Shown piece after piece: positions 17,801 to 26,491 of a DNA stretch of 64,000 bases. Positions within the stretch are counted from its first letter, which is position 1; each line of letters opens with the position of its first letter. The position numbers and the translations under genes were made by a program. The notes under the pieces were generated by a model. That model saw only the letters and a list, made by a program, of their open reading frames with translations. It had not been told where the DNA came from and searched no databases. Source of the DNA: JAHCHG01 sp041394845. Its GTDB lineage: Bacteria; Acidobacteriota; Blastocatellia; Pyrinomonadales; Pyrinomonadaceae. Where the stretch lies: assembly GCA_041394845.1 (NCBI GenBank), contig JAWKHL010000004.1, positions 248,001 to 312,000 of the forward strand, in the 5' to 3' direction.

Positions 17801-18351
17801 TGACTCAAAATGGCTCCGTCGTCCCGCGAAACCCGCGAGGTCCGCTCGAAAGCCGTGTCGATGATCAGAACGAAGGGCAGATCCTGAGACTGTTCGGCAG
17901 CGATGCTCAGAAGACCTTCCAGCGAATCGATCGGGGTGACGTCCAATCCGAGCGATTTGGCGATGGCCGCCCGCAGTTCGTCGATGAAGTCATCGAAGAT
18001 CCCGCGCCGGACGTAGGCCACCGGATAACGGCGGCGCTTGAGCCGCTGGGCGCTGGCCGAAACATGCGGGTCGGTCACCCGCGAACGCAATTCGGGATGA
18101 GCGATGATCGCTCCGAGGGTCGCCAGAAAATGGCTCTTCCCGACTCCCCGGTAACCCGCCAGAGCGTTGGACCGGCCGTTTCCGAAAGACACGTCCACGA
18201 CCCTGTCAATCCACTGAGCCATCAGATCCGCCGTGATGTCGGTGAAATGATAGATCGCCAGCGTCTGGGCCGGGTCGGAAAGGAAATCCTGAACAACTTG
18301 ATGCGGACGAACATCAATTAGGTCTTTAACTTTTTCCTGAATACGTTTCAT
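14839..18351 (-). CDS. large P-loop ATPase resembling BREX BrxC/PglY (DUF6079-like)
   Basis: 1170 residues, cytoplasmic. Walker A is AGYRGVGKSHFL (residues 65-76), a probable Walker B is LPFVLIIDTAFE (157-168, D164), and a sensor-like ALDDDI follows about 30 residues later. The size, the RPHQVVQDFL start and the early ATPase domain followed by ~800 residues of helical and winged-helix-like sequence resemble the BrxC/PglY ATPases of BREX phage-defence systems and DUF499-type ATPases. None of the other BREX parts (methyltransferase, PglZ phosphatase, BrxA/B/L) lies within the window, so it appears solitary. Divergently transcribed from the M48 protease gene. Family assignment is by motif and architecture only; a chromosome-associated or chaperone ATPase is possible. 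Confidence 0.6.
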   Translation of the reverse strand: MKRIQEKVKDLIDVRPHQVVQDFLSDPAQTLAIYHFTDITADLMAQWIDRVVDVSFGNGRSNALAGYRGVGKSHFLATLGAIIAHPELRSRVTDPHVSASAQRLKRRRYPVAYVRRGIFDDFIDELRAAIAKSLGLDVTPIDSLEGLLSIAAEQSQDLPFVLIIDTAFERTSRVSRDDGAILSQIAEIAKHLNMFVAVALDDDISGADGANAAITQTYMIDFLDQEHLYRIVNNYIFPKHRQTLPLLHDIYNDFRSTLPSFRWSEQRFVSLYPLHPMILEIAPFVRLYAQDFALLSFSADAGRKIMGRPANSLIALDEVFDSVENTLRKVTDLNEAFATYDQLNTEVVSHIPVMHRMQAKLILKGLLLLSLDGYGTTVGEISAAMLIFDENDPSKSNKEVEDLLETFVAAFPENIERRVEEDRETRYSLKVSSKENLNNALSEAIKSVSGGVIPKLLRRVARDKFPEWLLPNETEGQKADLVDCQVIWRGGIRRGRINWALEQSQPGESPVAPANSDLYDWEVVVTPSHLPIAEVAGGEVPKAFWQPAPLKKDEAETILRYFVLLTNAKLREEYGEQWQVAGHAHTVSVEKIWMRIFFQDAKFIIDGAEYPITEEARTAMSLSEMLSKMIEPLFEVRYPNHPFFAEPLGMTEVSALVNDFFSGARQTSSEVQRLSQTFALPLGLVALRGEAHVLETEENIVNLPLAQEVLSLVNNLPEGQDTVSLKQINHQLKQSPFGLMRESQHLILTSLVAQRQVEFVTSKGDRINRRSLDLKIIWDDIVGIAKPTGHTYGSKRLTTWAQLLTGAEDFQTIDLPSDQVAIRAAFERWMGDWESAAVLRRFNELPDEILNTKIWRCSMNSQKTFGAVAATVAEVLDNSISLEEGLYRIADAFSDSEEVFFACTKDLVVLEDFINSADQRREIWDYLAVCDTTEDKRIEALRDRLLRVIDEIYFEPSADLAGEMHELWKNFLEQFTEHFASQHDAVMKSHLLQEKFDEIRHGDEWWEFENLSALPIFPPAHWKEATRVCRQFNELNCRFDVRQMLQTHPFCACSFNLTQISEWDKLPEILEEKVTEGRSSYRRILNSESARLIPLIEKFGQRDREGDFADSVKHLVDVLRSGQEIPLLTTEELIILQKIFEPLSEPAPQKTGFAESEEILETADLLSELN

Positions 18352-18411
18352 CGGTTTGGGATAAAGGGAAACTCTCGCTCGTTTGAAATAAAAAGAATAT
18401 CGGCAGGTATT

Positions 18412-18442
18412 ATTATAACGTGATTTGTTTTTTAGTCAGCAA
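18412..18442 (-). promoter_or_regulatory. candidate promoter of the BrxC-like ATPase gene
   Basis: On the minus strand TATAAT (18417-18412) is preceded by TTGCTG (18442-18437) with a 19-base gap, a perfect -10 with a poorly spaced -35. The leader to the ATG at 18351 is about 55 bases. The 341-base gap 18352-18692 otherwise holds AT-rich DNA and the divergent promoter below, with no gene seen. Confidence 0.4.
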
Positions 18443-18620
18443 GGTAAAGGATTTTTTTTCAAAATGCCGGTCGGGAAATAACCGGGTCATTAATACTTTA
18501 ACAATTTTCCCGCATAAAAAAAACTTTTTTTTGCGCAAAATTTGACGATCGGGCCGACCGGATGAAAATTTTTGCCTAACTTATCACAACTTTTTTCGAA
18601 CACACTGCATCAAAAAACTG

Positions 18621-18649
18621 TTGCCAAGTTAATTTTAGAAAGTTAGAAT
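18621..18649 (+). promoter_or_regulatory. sigma-70 promoter for the M48 protease gene
   Basis: TTGCCA at 18621-18626 and TAGAAT at 18644-18649 are separated by exactly 17 bases. An AGGAG ribosome-binding site at 18680-18684 sits 8 bases before the ATG at 18693. Confidence 0.6.
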
Positions 18650-18692
18650 TTAACTCTATCAGCTGACAAGTTTTTTTTCAGGAGTAAAAGAT

Positions 18693-19847
18693 ATGCTTAG
18701 AAATTCGGTGCGCAAATTCAATGCTTTGTTTTTGGCGTCGGCCGTCTGGGTAAGCGCCATAGCGTTTTTCCCGGTTAGTTTGGCCGCTCAGACCGCCCCG
18801 GTCGAAGGAAACCAAAAGGAACAACAACAGAAAACCGACCTCAAGCCCCTTTCGGAAAAGGAGGATCCTTCGAAGATCGGAGAAAGAAACATCAACGGCA
18901 GTTTGGGCGACAAGTTTTTCGGCTGGCTGGGCGGCTCGCGCGAAAAGGAACAGCAGATCGGCCGACAGTTGGCGATGGAAGTCGATCAGCAGGCCAAACT
19001 GATCGAGGACCCGCTGGTTACGGAATACATCAACCGGGTAGGACAAAACATCGTTCTTCATTCGGACGCCAAAATCCCCTTTACCATCAAGGTCATCGAC
19101 AGCGACGAGGTCAACGCCTTCGCTCTGCCGGGCGGATATTTCTACGTCAACAAAGGGTTGATCCTGGCCGCCGACAACGAGGCCGAACTGGCCGGTGTGA
19201 TGGCCCACGAGATAGCCCACGTCGCCGCTCGACACGCGATGGAAAACGCCGGTAAGGGAACCTTTATCAACTATGCATTGATCGGCGGAATCATCTTCAC
19301 CGGCGGGATCGCCGGAGCGGTTCTGCAAAACACGGCCGGTCTCGGACAGCTTCTGGCCTTCTTCAAATTCAGCCGCGGAGCCGAAGAAGAGGCCGACAAA
19401 CTCGGCGTTCAGTATCTTTACGCTTCGGGTTACGACCCGACCGCCATGGCGACGATGTTCGAAAAACTGGCTTCGCAGAACAAGAAAAAGAGAAGCAAGC
19501 TGTCGGAACTTTTCTCGACCCATCCGCAGTCGATCGAACGCCGCGACGACTCTCTGGCTCTGGTCGCCCGTTTCCCGGAAAAACAGGAATATATAATCAG
19601 CACCTCGGAGTTTCAGAAGGTCAAGGCTCATCTGCTCAAACAGACCAACGCCAAGGCGGCCGTCATCGGAGATTACGATGAGGGCGAACAGGGGCGGCCG
19701 ACGCTCAAACGGCGACAGCCCGAAAACGACGGCACCGGCGATCCGGCCCAGACGGGCGAATCATCCAGTTCCGAACAAAATTCCGGCCCGCCGAAACTGA
19801 AACGGCGCGGCGATCCGGACCCGACACCGTCCCCGGATCAACAGTGA
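18693..19847 (+). CDS. secreted M48-family zinc metalloprotease
   Basis: 384 residues with a signal peptide (residues 1-33, ending SLAAQ). The zinc site is HEIAH at residues 172-176 (VMAHEIAHVAARH), with the third ligand probably in GAEEEADKLG. ALPGGYFYVNKGL before the active site is typical of the BepA/LoiP-like periplasmic M48 group, which degrades misassembled outer-membrane proteins. The TPR domain of BepA is absent; the last ~60 residues are a Pro/Gln/Ser-rich tail with two PxLKRR-like repeats. Start fixed by AGGAG 8 bases upstream. A perfect terminator follows. Confidence 0.9.
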   Translation: MLRNSVRKFNALFLASAVWVSAIAFFPVSLAAQTAPVEGNQKEQQQKTDLKPLSEKEDPSKIGERNINGSLGDKFFGWLGGSREKEQQIGRQLAMEVDQQAKLIEDPLVTEYINRVGQNIVLHSDAKIPFTIKVIDSDEVNAFALPGGYFYVNKGLILAADNEAELAGVMAHEIAHVAARHAMENAGKGTFINYALIGGIIFTGGIAGAVLQNTAGLGQLLAFFKFSRGAEEEADKLGVQYLYASGYDPTAMATMFEKLASQNKKKRSKLSELFSTHPQSIERRDDSLALVARFPEKQEYIISTSEFQKVKAHLLKQTNAKAAVIGDYDEGEQGRPTLKRRQPENDGTGDPAQTGESSSSEQNSGPPKLKRRGDPDPTPSPDQQ

Positions 19848-19881
19848 TCTCATTTATCATCTGAAAGTAAATTTCTAAGCA

Positions 19882-19922
19882 AGAGAAAAAAGCATTGGTT
19901 CCGGAACCAATGCTTTTTCTCT
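19882..19922. terminator. bidirectional intrinsic terminator
   Basis: A near-perfect 20-base-pair palindrome centred on TTCCGGAA, with A-run before and T-run after, lies between two convergent genes (M48 protease and the propeller gene). It can stop transcription from both sides. Confidence 0.9.
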
Positions 19923-19987
19923 TTGATCGGCAAACTTACAATTTACCGCACCTGTCAGACCTGAAAGAAACCCATTATCTTTCCAAC

Positions 19988-20022
19988 CGATGATCGATGA
20001 TCAATGTTAAATGATCCATGCT
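19988..20022. repeat. heptamer array of the CGATGAT family
   Basis: Five 7-base units (CGATGAT CGATGAT CAATGTT AAATGAT CCATGCT) between the terminator and the stop of the propeller gene. A diverged, separate sequence family with the same 7-base period as the other arrays. Confidence 0.5.
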
Positions 20023-20027
20023 CCGCT

Positions 20028-21056
20028 CTAGTCAAGCAGGGTCCCCTGAATCCCGAGCGGCAGAGAGAAAACCGCCTCGTTGGTCGCCACGATCATATCG
20101 CCCGTGCGGGTGAAACAAAGACCGACGACGTTCATTCCGGCCACAAAAATCTCCGCTTCTTTTCCGTCCTTGGATATTTTGATGATTCCGTGCCGGCCCT
20201 CGCGGCAGGCTGCGATGTAGAGATTCCCGTCCTTGTCGAAGGCCAATCCCTGAGGTCGGCCGAGTCCGCGATAGAATTCCTCTTCCAAACCGTCCCGGCC
20301 GATGGCATAAACCGAATCGAAACTGCACAAACCGGGCGCCGACAAATAAAGCCGTCCGTCCGGTCCGAAAGCCAGATGATAAGCCGAAACCGAGGGTTCG
20401 AGAACGGCGAAAGATTCGGACTTGCCCAAACCGGATATCTTATAAATCGTCCCGCTCCGGTCTCCGACGTACATCACATCATCGCTGTCAAAGGCGATGC
20501 CGGTGGCGATTCCCAGATCCGAAGCGTAGGGCAGAATCTCATCGTCGTGCGAAAGACGGCAAACCTCGCCGTCGGCCCGGGCGGTAACGAAAAGCTGGCC
20601 GCCCTGATTAAAAGCGATGCCGGTCGGATTCATGACATCGGCCGCCATTTCGTTCAAAAACCCATCCTTATCGAGTCGAAAAAGCGTTACCGGCAACTTT
20701 TGTCCGCGGGAACCGGAACGGGTGAGAATGATCGAATCATCGATCGGATCGACCGCCGGATTGGCGACCAGATGGAGATCTTCGGCCAGTTTTTTGCCGA
20801 CGACGATATTTTTCGGCTCGCTTTTTCCGCCGCCGCTTTCCAGATGGACCTCAACATCGGTTTCCTCCAGATCATCGGGAACAACCGCCAAAAGGCGTTT
20901 GGAGGAAGCCCCGACCAGTCTTCCGGGCTGACCGTTAAAATAGCAACCGTATTCGGTTTGGGAACTGACTTCGAATCCTTCGCATTCGATTATTATTTCG
21001 CCGCCGGGGATCGCAAAGCGGGGACTAAATGACAATATTTTGCCTGTTTTCTTCAT
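20028..21056 (-). CDS. IPT/TIG domain plus NHL/SMP-30-like beta-propeller protein
   Basis: 342 residues. The first ~85 form an immunoglobulin-like TIG domain (SFSPRFAIPGGEIIIECEGF). The rest is a six-bladed propeller with repeated blade signatures PTGIAFNQGGQLFV, ATGIAFDSDDVMYVG, HLAFGPDGRLYLS and PQGLAFDKDGNLYIA. No signal peptide is seen, which is odd because TIG domains are usually extracellular. Start placed at the ATG at 21056, which has AAAGGA just upstream; an ATG at 21074 is possible. The propeller may be a lactonase or a protein-interaction module. Confidence 0.8.
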   Translation of the reverse strand: MKKTGKILSFSPRFAIPGGEIIIECEGFEVSSQTEYGCYFNGQPGRLVGASSKRLLAVVPDDLEETDVEVHLESGGGKSEPKNIVVGKKLAEDLHLVANPAVDPIDDSIILTRSGSRGQKLPVTLFRLDKDGFLNEMAADVMNPTGIAFNQGGQLFVTARADGEVCRLSHDDEILPYASDLGIATGIAFDSDDVMYVGDRSGTIYKISGLGKSESFAVLEPSVSAYHLAFGPDGRLYLSAPGLCSFDSVYAIGRDGLEEEFYRGLGRPQGLAFDKDGNLYIAACREGRHGIIKISKDGKEAEIFVAGMNVVGLCFTRTGDMIVATNEAVFSLPLGIQGTLLD

Positions 21057-21132
21057 TTTTTCCTTTCCGGTCATTGAACTTTAATTTTACGCCGGTACCG
21101 TCCGAGTGTCTAACTAGCTTTCAAAAAAAATG

Positions 21133-21161
21133 TTGACGCCATCGTTTATCAAACGTTAAAA
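21133..21161 (+). promoter_or_regulatory. sigma-70 promoter for pilT
   Basis: TTGACG (21133-21138) and TTAAAA (21156-21161) with a 17-base spacer, about 90 bases upstream of the pilT start. Confidence 0.5.
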
Positions 21162-21252
21162 TGAGTCTTGATTCGGTTTGGCGATTTTTATTTTCAAACC
21201 TCAAATCTTACCACCTAGGCCGACAAACTTCTTTATTTTTTAGTCTTAAATT

Positions 21253-22407
21253 ATGTCCAATAGAATTGACGATTTGTTACAAATGGCGATGAGTTTCGGC
21301 GCATCAGACCTCCATCTGAGAGCCGGTTCTTTCCCCTTCATCCGCGTCAACGGTGAACTGCGACCGGTGGCCGGGGTCAGTCGCCTGAGTCAGGATGAAA
21401 CGCTGGAAATGGCGTTTTCGATGATGTCAAATCGTCAGAAGATGCATTTCAAAGAGGCGTTCGAAGTCGATATCGGCTACGGGGTTTCCGGTCTGGGTCG
21501 CTTCCGCGTCAACATCTTTCAGCAAAGAAGTTCCATCGGGATCGTCGCCCGCGTCATCGCCGATCAGATCAAAAATTTCAGCCAACTGGGTCTGCCGCCG
21601 ATCCTCAGTACGATCTCTCAGGAAAACCGCGGGCTGGTTCTGGTTACGGGAACCACCGGTTCGGGTAAATCGACCACTCTGGCTGGAATCGTCGATCAGA
21701 TCAATCAAAGCCGCAACGCGCACATCGTAACCATCGAAGACCCGATCGAATTTCTTCATAAAAACAAAAAGTCTTTTGTAACCCAGCGCGAGGTCGATGT
21801 CGATACGCGCTCATTCGCCGAGGCCCTGCGCGGTTCGCTCCGTCAGGACCCGGACGTCATTCTGGTCGGCGAGATGCGCGATCTGGAAACGATCGAAACC
21901 GCTTTGCTGGCCGCCGAAACCGGTCATCTGGTTCTTTCGACCCTCCACACTCTGGACGCCGCGGAAACCCTGATGCGGATCATCACGGCTTTCCCGCCCT
22001 ATCAGCAAAAATCCATCCGGATCCAGCTTTCCGGTCTTCTGAAAGCGGTCGTCTCGCAACGGTTGATGAAGTCCGCCAAAGGCAACACCCGGGTGCCGGC
22101 CGTCGAGGTTCTGATCTCGACGCCGCTGATCCGCGATTATATTCTGCACGAAGACAAAACGTCTCAGGTCCGCGACGCGATCGCCGCCGGAACTTCGCAA
22201 TACGGAATGCAGACCTTCGATCAATCGCTGTTCTATCTCTATCAATCGGCATTGATCAGCCTCGAAGAGGCGTTGCGCGGTTCGACCAATCCGGACGAAT
22301 TCCGTCTGCGTCTGGCCGGCATTCAGAACACCTCGGCCATCGCCAAGGAAGAGATGGAAAAAACGAGCGGGGTCGGAACCCTCAGTCAGTTGCTCACCAG
22401 AAACTGA
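21253..22407 (+). CDS. pilT: type IV pilus retraction ATPase (PilT/PilU family)
   Basis: 384 residues. N-terminal domain ASDLHLRAGS; Walker A GTTGSGKST at about residues 131-139; Asp box TIEDPIEF; Walker B and His box VILVGEMRDLETIETAL then GHLVLSTLHTLDA. The family forms hexamers at the base of type IV pili and depolymerises the pilus for twitching motility. No other pilus genes are nearby; dispersed pil genes are usual. PilT versus PilU cannot be decided, although the C-terminal LRLAGIQNTS region after the AIRNL-equivalent is diverged. Confidence 0.93.
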   Translation: MSNRIDDLLQMAMSFGASDLHLRAGSFPFIRVNGELRPVAGVSRLSQDETLEMAFSMMSNRQKMHFKEAFEVDIGYGVSGLGRFRVNIFQQRSSIGIVARVIADQIKNFSQLGLPPILSTISQENRGLVLVTGTTGSGKSTTLAGIVDQINQSRNAHIVTIEDPIEFLHKNKKSFVTQREVDVDTRSFAEALRGSLRQDPDVILVGEMRDLETIETALLAAETGHLVLSTLHTLDAAETLMRIITAFPPYQQKSIRIQLSGLLKAVVSQRLMKSAKGNTRVPAVEVLISTPLIRDYILHEDKTSQVRDAIAAGTSQYGMQTFDQSLFYLYQSALISLEEALRGSTNPDEFRLRLAGIQNTSAIAKEEMEKTSGVGTLSQLLTRN

Positions 22408-22412
22408 GTCGG

Positions 22413-22444
22413 TTTCGGATTTTGGATCTCGGATTTCGGATTTC
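22413..22444. repeat. GGATTTC/GGATTTT heptamer array
   Basis: About four 7-base units (CGGATTT TGGATCT CGGATTT CGGATTT) directly after the pilT stop codon. Confidence 0.7.
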
Positions 22445-22526
22445 TGCTCCGTTTCAGTGATTTGGAAGTAATCGGAAATCTTTCGATTACTCATTACCGA
22501 ATGCCGGTAAAACTCTCCCGAGGGTT

Positions 22527-25373
22527 TTACCGGTATTTTTGCAGTTCTTCCAGTTTGCGCTTCAGTTCATCGAGTTTCTGACCGGCCTCGCCGAGTTTGC
22601 CCTCGGCCGTCAGGCGTTGGTAATCGGCAAAGATCTGGCCCGAAACCCCGATCAGTTCCCTGACCGACTGCGGAACGTTTTCCCCGGTCGACTCTTTTGG
22701 TTCCTCCTCATCCGGAGTCGTTCCCGGAGAATCGCCCAGCAATTGTTTCAAAGCCGTTTCGAAATTTGCGGCATATGTCAGACGATCCTGTGTCGCCAGA
22801 ACGACGAACCGGAGTTCCGGCATCGGACTCCGTTCGGCCTGCAGGTAGATCGGCTCGATAAAGAGCAGACCGGTCCCGATCGGCATGATTATCAGATTGC
22901 CCCGTTTGACCTTTGAGCCCTGTTGATTCCAGAGCGTGATCTGTCCGGCCAGTTGTGCGTCCTGATCGATCCGGGCTTCGATCTGTGAGGGTCCGTCGAT
23001 CACGCGCGACGACGGAAAGACGTAGATCAGCAGTTGTCCGTAAGCCTCGCCGTCGGAACGGCCGGCCATCCAGGCGATCATGTTGTTGCGGTTGGCGGGG
23101 GTGAACGGGACGACCTGAGCGAATTCCGGCTCCGCCTCTTTTCCGGGCAACGGCATCAAAACCTGATAAGGATCGAGAGGCCTGGTCTGTTGGGAATTAT
23201 TTGCCGGATTGTTGACCGGAGCCTCGCGGGCGACGCTCCAAACGTCCTCGCGCCCGAAGAACATTTTGGCGTTGGCGGTGTGATAAAGGCCGAAAACGTC
23301 GGCCTGCGCCTTGATCAAAGTTTCCGGATAACGGATATGCGCCCGCAAACCCGCCGGCATCTCGGCCGCGTCCTTGAATATCTCGGGAAAGGCCGCCCGA
23401 TAGGCCCCTATGATCGGATCGGCGGCGTCGAAAACATAGTAATTTACCGCGCCGTCGTAGGCGTCGATCGTCACTTTCACGCTGTTGCGAATGTAGTTGA
23501 CGATTTGTCCTCCCGCTTCAAAATGACGCGAATAGGGGAAATGCCGGGCGACCGAAAAAGCGTCGATCATCCAGAACAAACGCCCGTCGTCGTTGACGAC
23601 CATATAGGGATCGTCGTCGTAGATCAGAAACGGGGCGATGCGATTCACCCGATCTCTTATGTTGCGATGCATCAGAACGCGGCTCTCGCCGGTAACGTCA
23701 TCGGAAAAAGGCAGTTTCGTCAGATCGCCGACCGCCCAGGCGACGGCCAGACGACGGAGACCGCCTCCGACCGGAAAACCGCCGTCGCCCTGATAATTGG
23801 TGTATTTATTGTTCTCGCCCTGCGGATAATCGAATTCGCGCTGTTTGGTGTTGACGTAAACGACCGTGTCGGTGTGTTCGCCGAAGTAAATTTCCGGTCT
23901 GCTGACGTTGACGTCTCCGCTCGATTCGATCGGCATGTTGGAAAGCAGAAAACGCGGTTTGCCCTCGCTCGTAAATTCGTTGACCAAATTCATCGTCAGG
24001 CCGTAGCCGTGCGTGTAAACGAGCCGTTCGTTGATCCAGTTGCGCGATTGTTCGGGAAGTTTTCGATTATCCATCTCGCGGGTGGCGACCATCACCTGTC
24101 GCTTCTCGCCGCCGATCACATAGCGGTCGACATCGACATCGGGAAAGTCGTAATAGGTGCGGATCTCCTGGATTTGCCGCAGAGTGTCCTGAAGCGCGTT
24201 CCAGTCCCACAGACGGATGTTCGACAGAGTGCTGCGATTGGCCGTCAGATTGAAGGATTCGGGGGTCGTGTCGGCCGGATAGTCGTGCATCTCCACCCGT
24301 TCGATGTTAAACCCGGCCCGCGTCCCGGAGATGTTATGCTCGATATAGGGAGTTTCCCGCCCCAGTTCATTAGGTTTTACTATGAAATTCTGGACGTAGG
24401 CGGGGATGAAAATGACGGCCACCAGATAAACGACGACCGGAATGGCTCCCGCCAAAACGGGAAGGCGCCAGCCCTTTTTGGTCACAGCGTTTATAAACAG
24501 GATGAGGGACGAGATAAAAAGAGAGACGGCGAAAACCGTCAAACCCGGCAAGAGATAATTATCCTCGGTATAAGTTACGCCGCTGAACGAGGCGTGGTCG
24601 ATCCACAGATATTGGTAACGGGACAGGATGACGCGCCCGGCAATGAGGCTCAACAGCGCCCCCAGAGTTATGGAAATCCCCGCGTAGGCGAGCGGGCTGA
24701 AACCGCCGATGATCGCCCTCTTTTTATCATTTTTCAGCCGGTTCGCGACGGGAGTTTGAGCTGGAGATGAAATGGCGTAAAAGATCGCCGCGACCAGCAA
24801 AACAACCGAGAGGCCCGTCAACCACGAGGCGATCTTCTCATAGACGGGCAATGTAAAAAGGTAAAAACCGAGCGAATTGCCGAAGATCGGATCGGTCATC
24901 GAGGTGGCCGGCTGGTGCAGATAAAGCGCCCAGGTTTGCCAATCGTCGCTCATCCCCGATCCGTAGCTGAAGCTGATGATGATCGCCAGAATCCAACCGA
25001 ACGGCCGAAAAAACCGCGACAGATCGACATCGAGCGGTTGATTGTTGATGACGATCCTTCGAAGCGTCAGTTTATTTGGAGCGAAAAGGCGTCCGAGCAG
25101 ATAAAACCCGCCGCCGAGGATGCCGAGGGTCAGGATCCAGAAGACGGCAAAAAGGATCCAGCCGAGCGTGAAAACATGCCAGAAACGGGAAGCCAGCCCG
25201 AGCGATCCGAACCACAGGACCTCCGTGTAGACGCCGATGCCGTTCCACAGCACCACCGCCAAAAGGATGATGGCGGCGAGAACAAACCATTTGCCTCGTT
25301 TCGGGGGAGTTTTTTGTTTCGGCGTGACATCAATAATTTCGGCATCGAGGTCGGCATATTTCGGATCGTTCAT
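22527..25373 (-). CDS. UPF0182 family membrane protein
   Basis: 948 residues, the usual length of this family. Seven hydrophobic segments lie in the first ~330 residues (for example WFVLAAIILLAVVLWNGIG and LGWILFAVFWILTLGI), followed by a large extracytoplasmic domain with the family signature EMDNRKLPEQSRNWINERLVY region and HGYGLTMN. The C-terminal ~60 residues are Glu/Lys-rich and helical. Function is unknown in all organisms. Stand-alone on the minus strand, convergent with pilT. Confidence 0.92.
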   Translation of the reverse strand: MNDPKYADLDAEIIDVTPKQKTPPKRGKWFVLAAIILLAVVLWNGIGVYTEVLWFGSLGLASRFWHVFTLGWILFAVFWILTLGILGGGFYLLGRLFAPNKLTLRRIVINNQPLDVDLSRFFRPFGWILAIIISFSYGSGMSDDWQTWALYLHQPATSMTDPIFGNSLGFYLFTLPVYEKIASWLTGLSVVLLVAAIFYAISSPAQTPVANRLKNDKKRAIIGGFSPLAYAGISITLGALLSLIAGRVILSRYQYLWIDHASFSGVTYTEDNYLLPGLTVFAVSLFISSLILFINAVTKKGWRLPVLAGAIPVVVYLVAVIFIPAYVQNFIVKPNELGRETPYIEHNISGTRAGFNIERVEMHDYPADTTPESFNLTANRSTLSNIRLWDWNALQDTLRQIQEIRTYYDFPDVDVDRYVIGGEKRQVMVATREMDNRKLPEQSRNWINERLVYTHGYGLTMNLVNEFTSEGKPRFLLSNMPIESSGDVNVSRPEIYFGEHTDTVVYVNTKQREFDYPQGENNKYTNYQGDGGFPVGGGLRRLAVAWAVGDLTKLPFSDDVTGESRVLMHRNIRDRVNRIAPFLIYDDDPYMVVNDDGRLFWMIDAFSVARHFPYSRHFEAGGQIVNYIRNSVKVTIDAYDGAVNYYVFDAADPIIGAYRAAFPEIFKDAAEMPAGLRAHIRYPETLIKAQADVFGLYHTANAKMFFGREDVWSVAREAPVNNPANNSQQTRPLDPYQVLMPLPGKEAEPEFAQVVPFTPANRNNMIAWMAGRSDGEAYGQLLIYVFPSSRVIDGPSQIEARIDQDAQLAGQITLWNQQGSKVKRGNLIIMPIGTGLLFIEPIYLQAERSPMPELRFVVLATQDRLTYAANFETALKQLLGDSPGTTPDEEEPKESTGENVPQSVRELIGVSGQIFADYQRLTAEGKLGEAGQKLDELKRKLEELQKYR

Positions 25374-25469
25374 AATTACCGATTATATGCCCGTCGGCCC
25401 ATTGTCCAAAATGGCGTTCCCTTTGGTCCCGGCCCATCGGGAGCGGAAGAACGGCCGCCGACCGGTTTG

Positions 25470-25553
25470 GAGTCCCGCCTGGCACAAGCCCCGGCCTTTC
25501 GGTAACAATCGAGGTTTTCGACAACCACCGTCCGCCGCCTGAAGGCGGGACTC
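25470..25553. repeat. REP-like stem-loop
   Basis: GAGTCCCGCCT at 25470-25480 is the exact reverse complement of 25543-25553. Inside the right half lies CCGCCTGAAGGCGG, itself a hairpin. A related CACCTGAAGGCGGAGG unit occurs near 32323. It occupies much of the gap between the PhzF and UPF0182 genes. Confidence 0.6.
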
Positions 25554-25567
25554 AACCCCCTCAGAAA

Positions 25568-26491
25568 CTAGAAAAAGACCTCGCCCTTTGCCACCAGAAC
25601 CGAATTTCCGCCGATCTGAACTTTTTCAACATTCCCCCGCTCGCCCGTCACCTGAGCGAAAATGCGGCTTTCCCGACCGATGAAATCGCCCTGTTCGATC
25701 TTGAACCGGGCTTTTTTGTCGGCCGTTTCGATAGCTCCGTGATGAACCAGATAGCCGGACAAGGAGCCGCAGGCGCTCCCCGTCGCCGGGTCTTCCGGAA
25801 TGTTATCGTTGGGCGCAAAAAAGCGGGCGTGAACCTTTGAGTCTTCTTCTTTGGTTTCAAACGTAAAGGCGAAACAACCGACCGCCCCGAGCGACAGATA
25901 GATTTCGGAAAGAACGGACGAATTGATCCGGCAACGTCCGAGCGCTTCGAGCGAGACGACCGGAACATCGAGCGCTCCGATCCCGGTCGAAACCGCCTGA
26001 ATCGGCAGATTCTCATCGGCGGCCAGATCGGAGACCTTCAAACCGAGTCCGACGGCCAGTTTTTCTACATCATCCCGATCATTCAGGATCTCGCCGGCTT
26101 CAAACCGGGCCTGCGTCATCGTCACCTGAGAGACGTGGCCGCCCCGAAATTCGATCTCGACGGGCAACACTCCGAGATTTAGTTCCTGCTCGATCTCCAC
26201 CGCGCCGTCCTCGGCCTGCGGCGTGACGCCGAGCCGGGCCAGCAGATTCCAGGTGCCGACCACCGGATGTCCGGCCAGCGGCAACTCCTGCATCGGGGTG
26301 AAGATCCGCAAACGCCTGAGAGCTTTGTCCGATTCAAAGACGAAAACCGTTTCCGAAAGATTCATCTCGCGGGCGATTTGCTGCATCTCGATATCGGTCA
26401 ACCCGGCGGCCTCTGGAAAAACCGCCAACCCGTTGCCGGTAAAGGCCCGATCGGTAAAAACGTCCAGTTGATAAAATTCATATTTCCGCAT
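25568..26491 (-). CDS. PhzF-family isomerase/epimerase-like protein
   Basis: 307 residues from ATG 26491 (an ATG at 26506 adds five residues). Two-domain diaminopimelate-epimerase-like fold: the N-terminal signature DVFTDRAFTGNGLAVF, the catalytic glutamate region REMNLSETVFVF, and the C-terminal DPATGSACGSLSGYLV loop. Characterised PhzF isomerises trans-2,3-dihydro-3-hydroxyanthranilate in phenazine synthesis, but most stand-alone homologues, as here with no phenazine genes nearby, have unknown substrates. Confidence 0.9.
   Translation of the reverse strand: MRKYEFYQLDVFTDRAFTGNGLAVFPEAAGLTDIEMQQIAREMNLSETVFVFESDKALRRLRIFTPMQELPLAGHPVVGTWNLLARLGVTPQAEDGAVEIEQELNLGVLPVEIEFRGGHVSQVTMTQARFEAGEILNDRDDVEKLAVGLGLKVSDLAADENLPIQAVSTGIGALDVPVVSLEALGRCRINSSVLSEIYLSLGAVGCFAFTFETKEEDSKVHARFFAPNDNIPEDPATGSACGSLSGYLVHHGAIETADKKARFKIEQGDFIGRESRIFAQVTGERGNVEKVQIGGNSVLVAKGEVFF

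Noticed and set aside
14839..18351. Complete BREX system
   Set aside because: No PglX methyltransferase, PglZ, BrxA, BrxB or BrxL homologue nearby.
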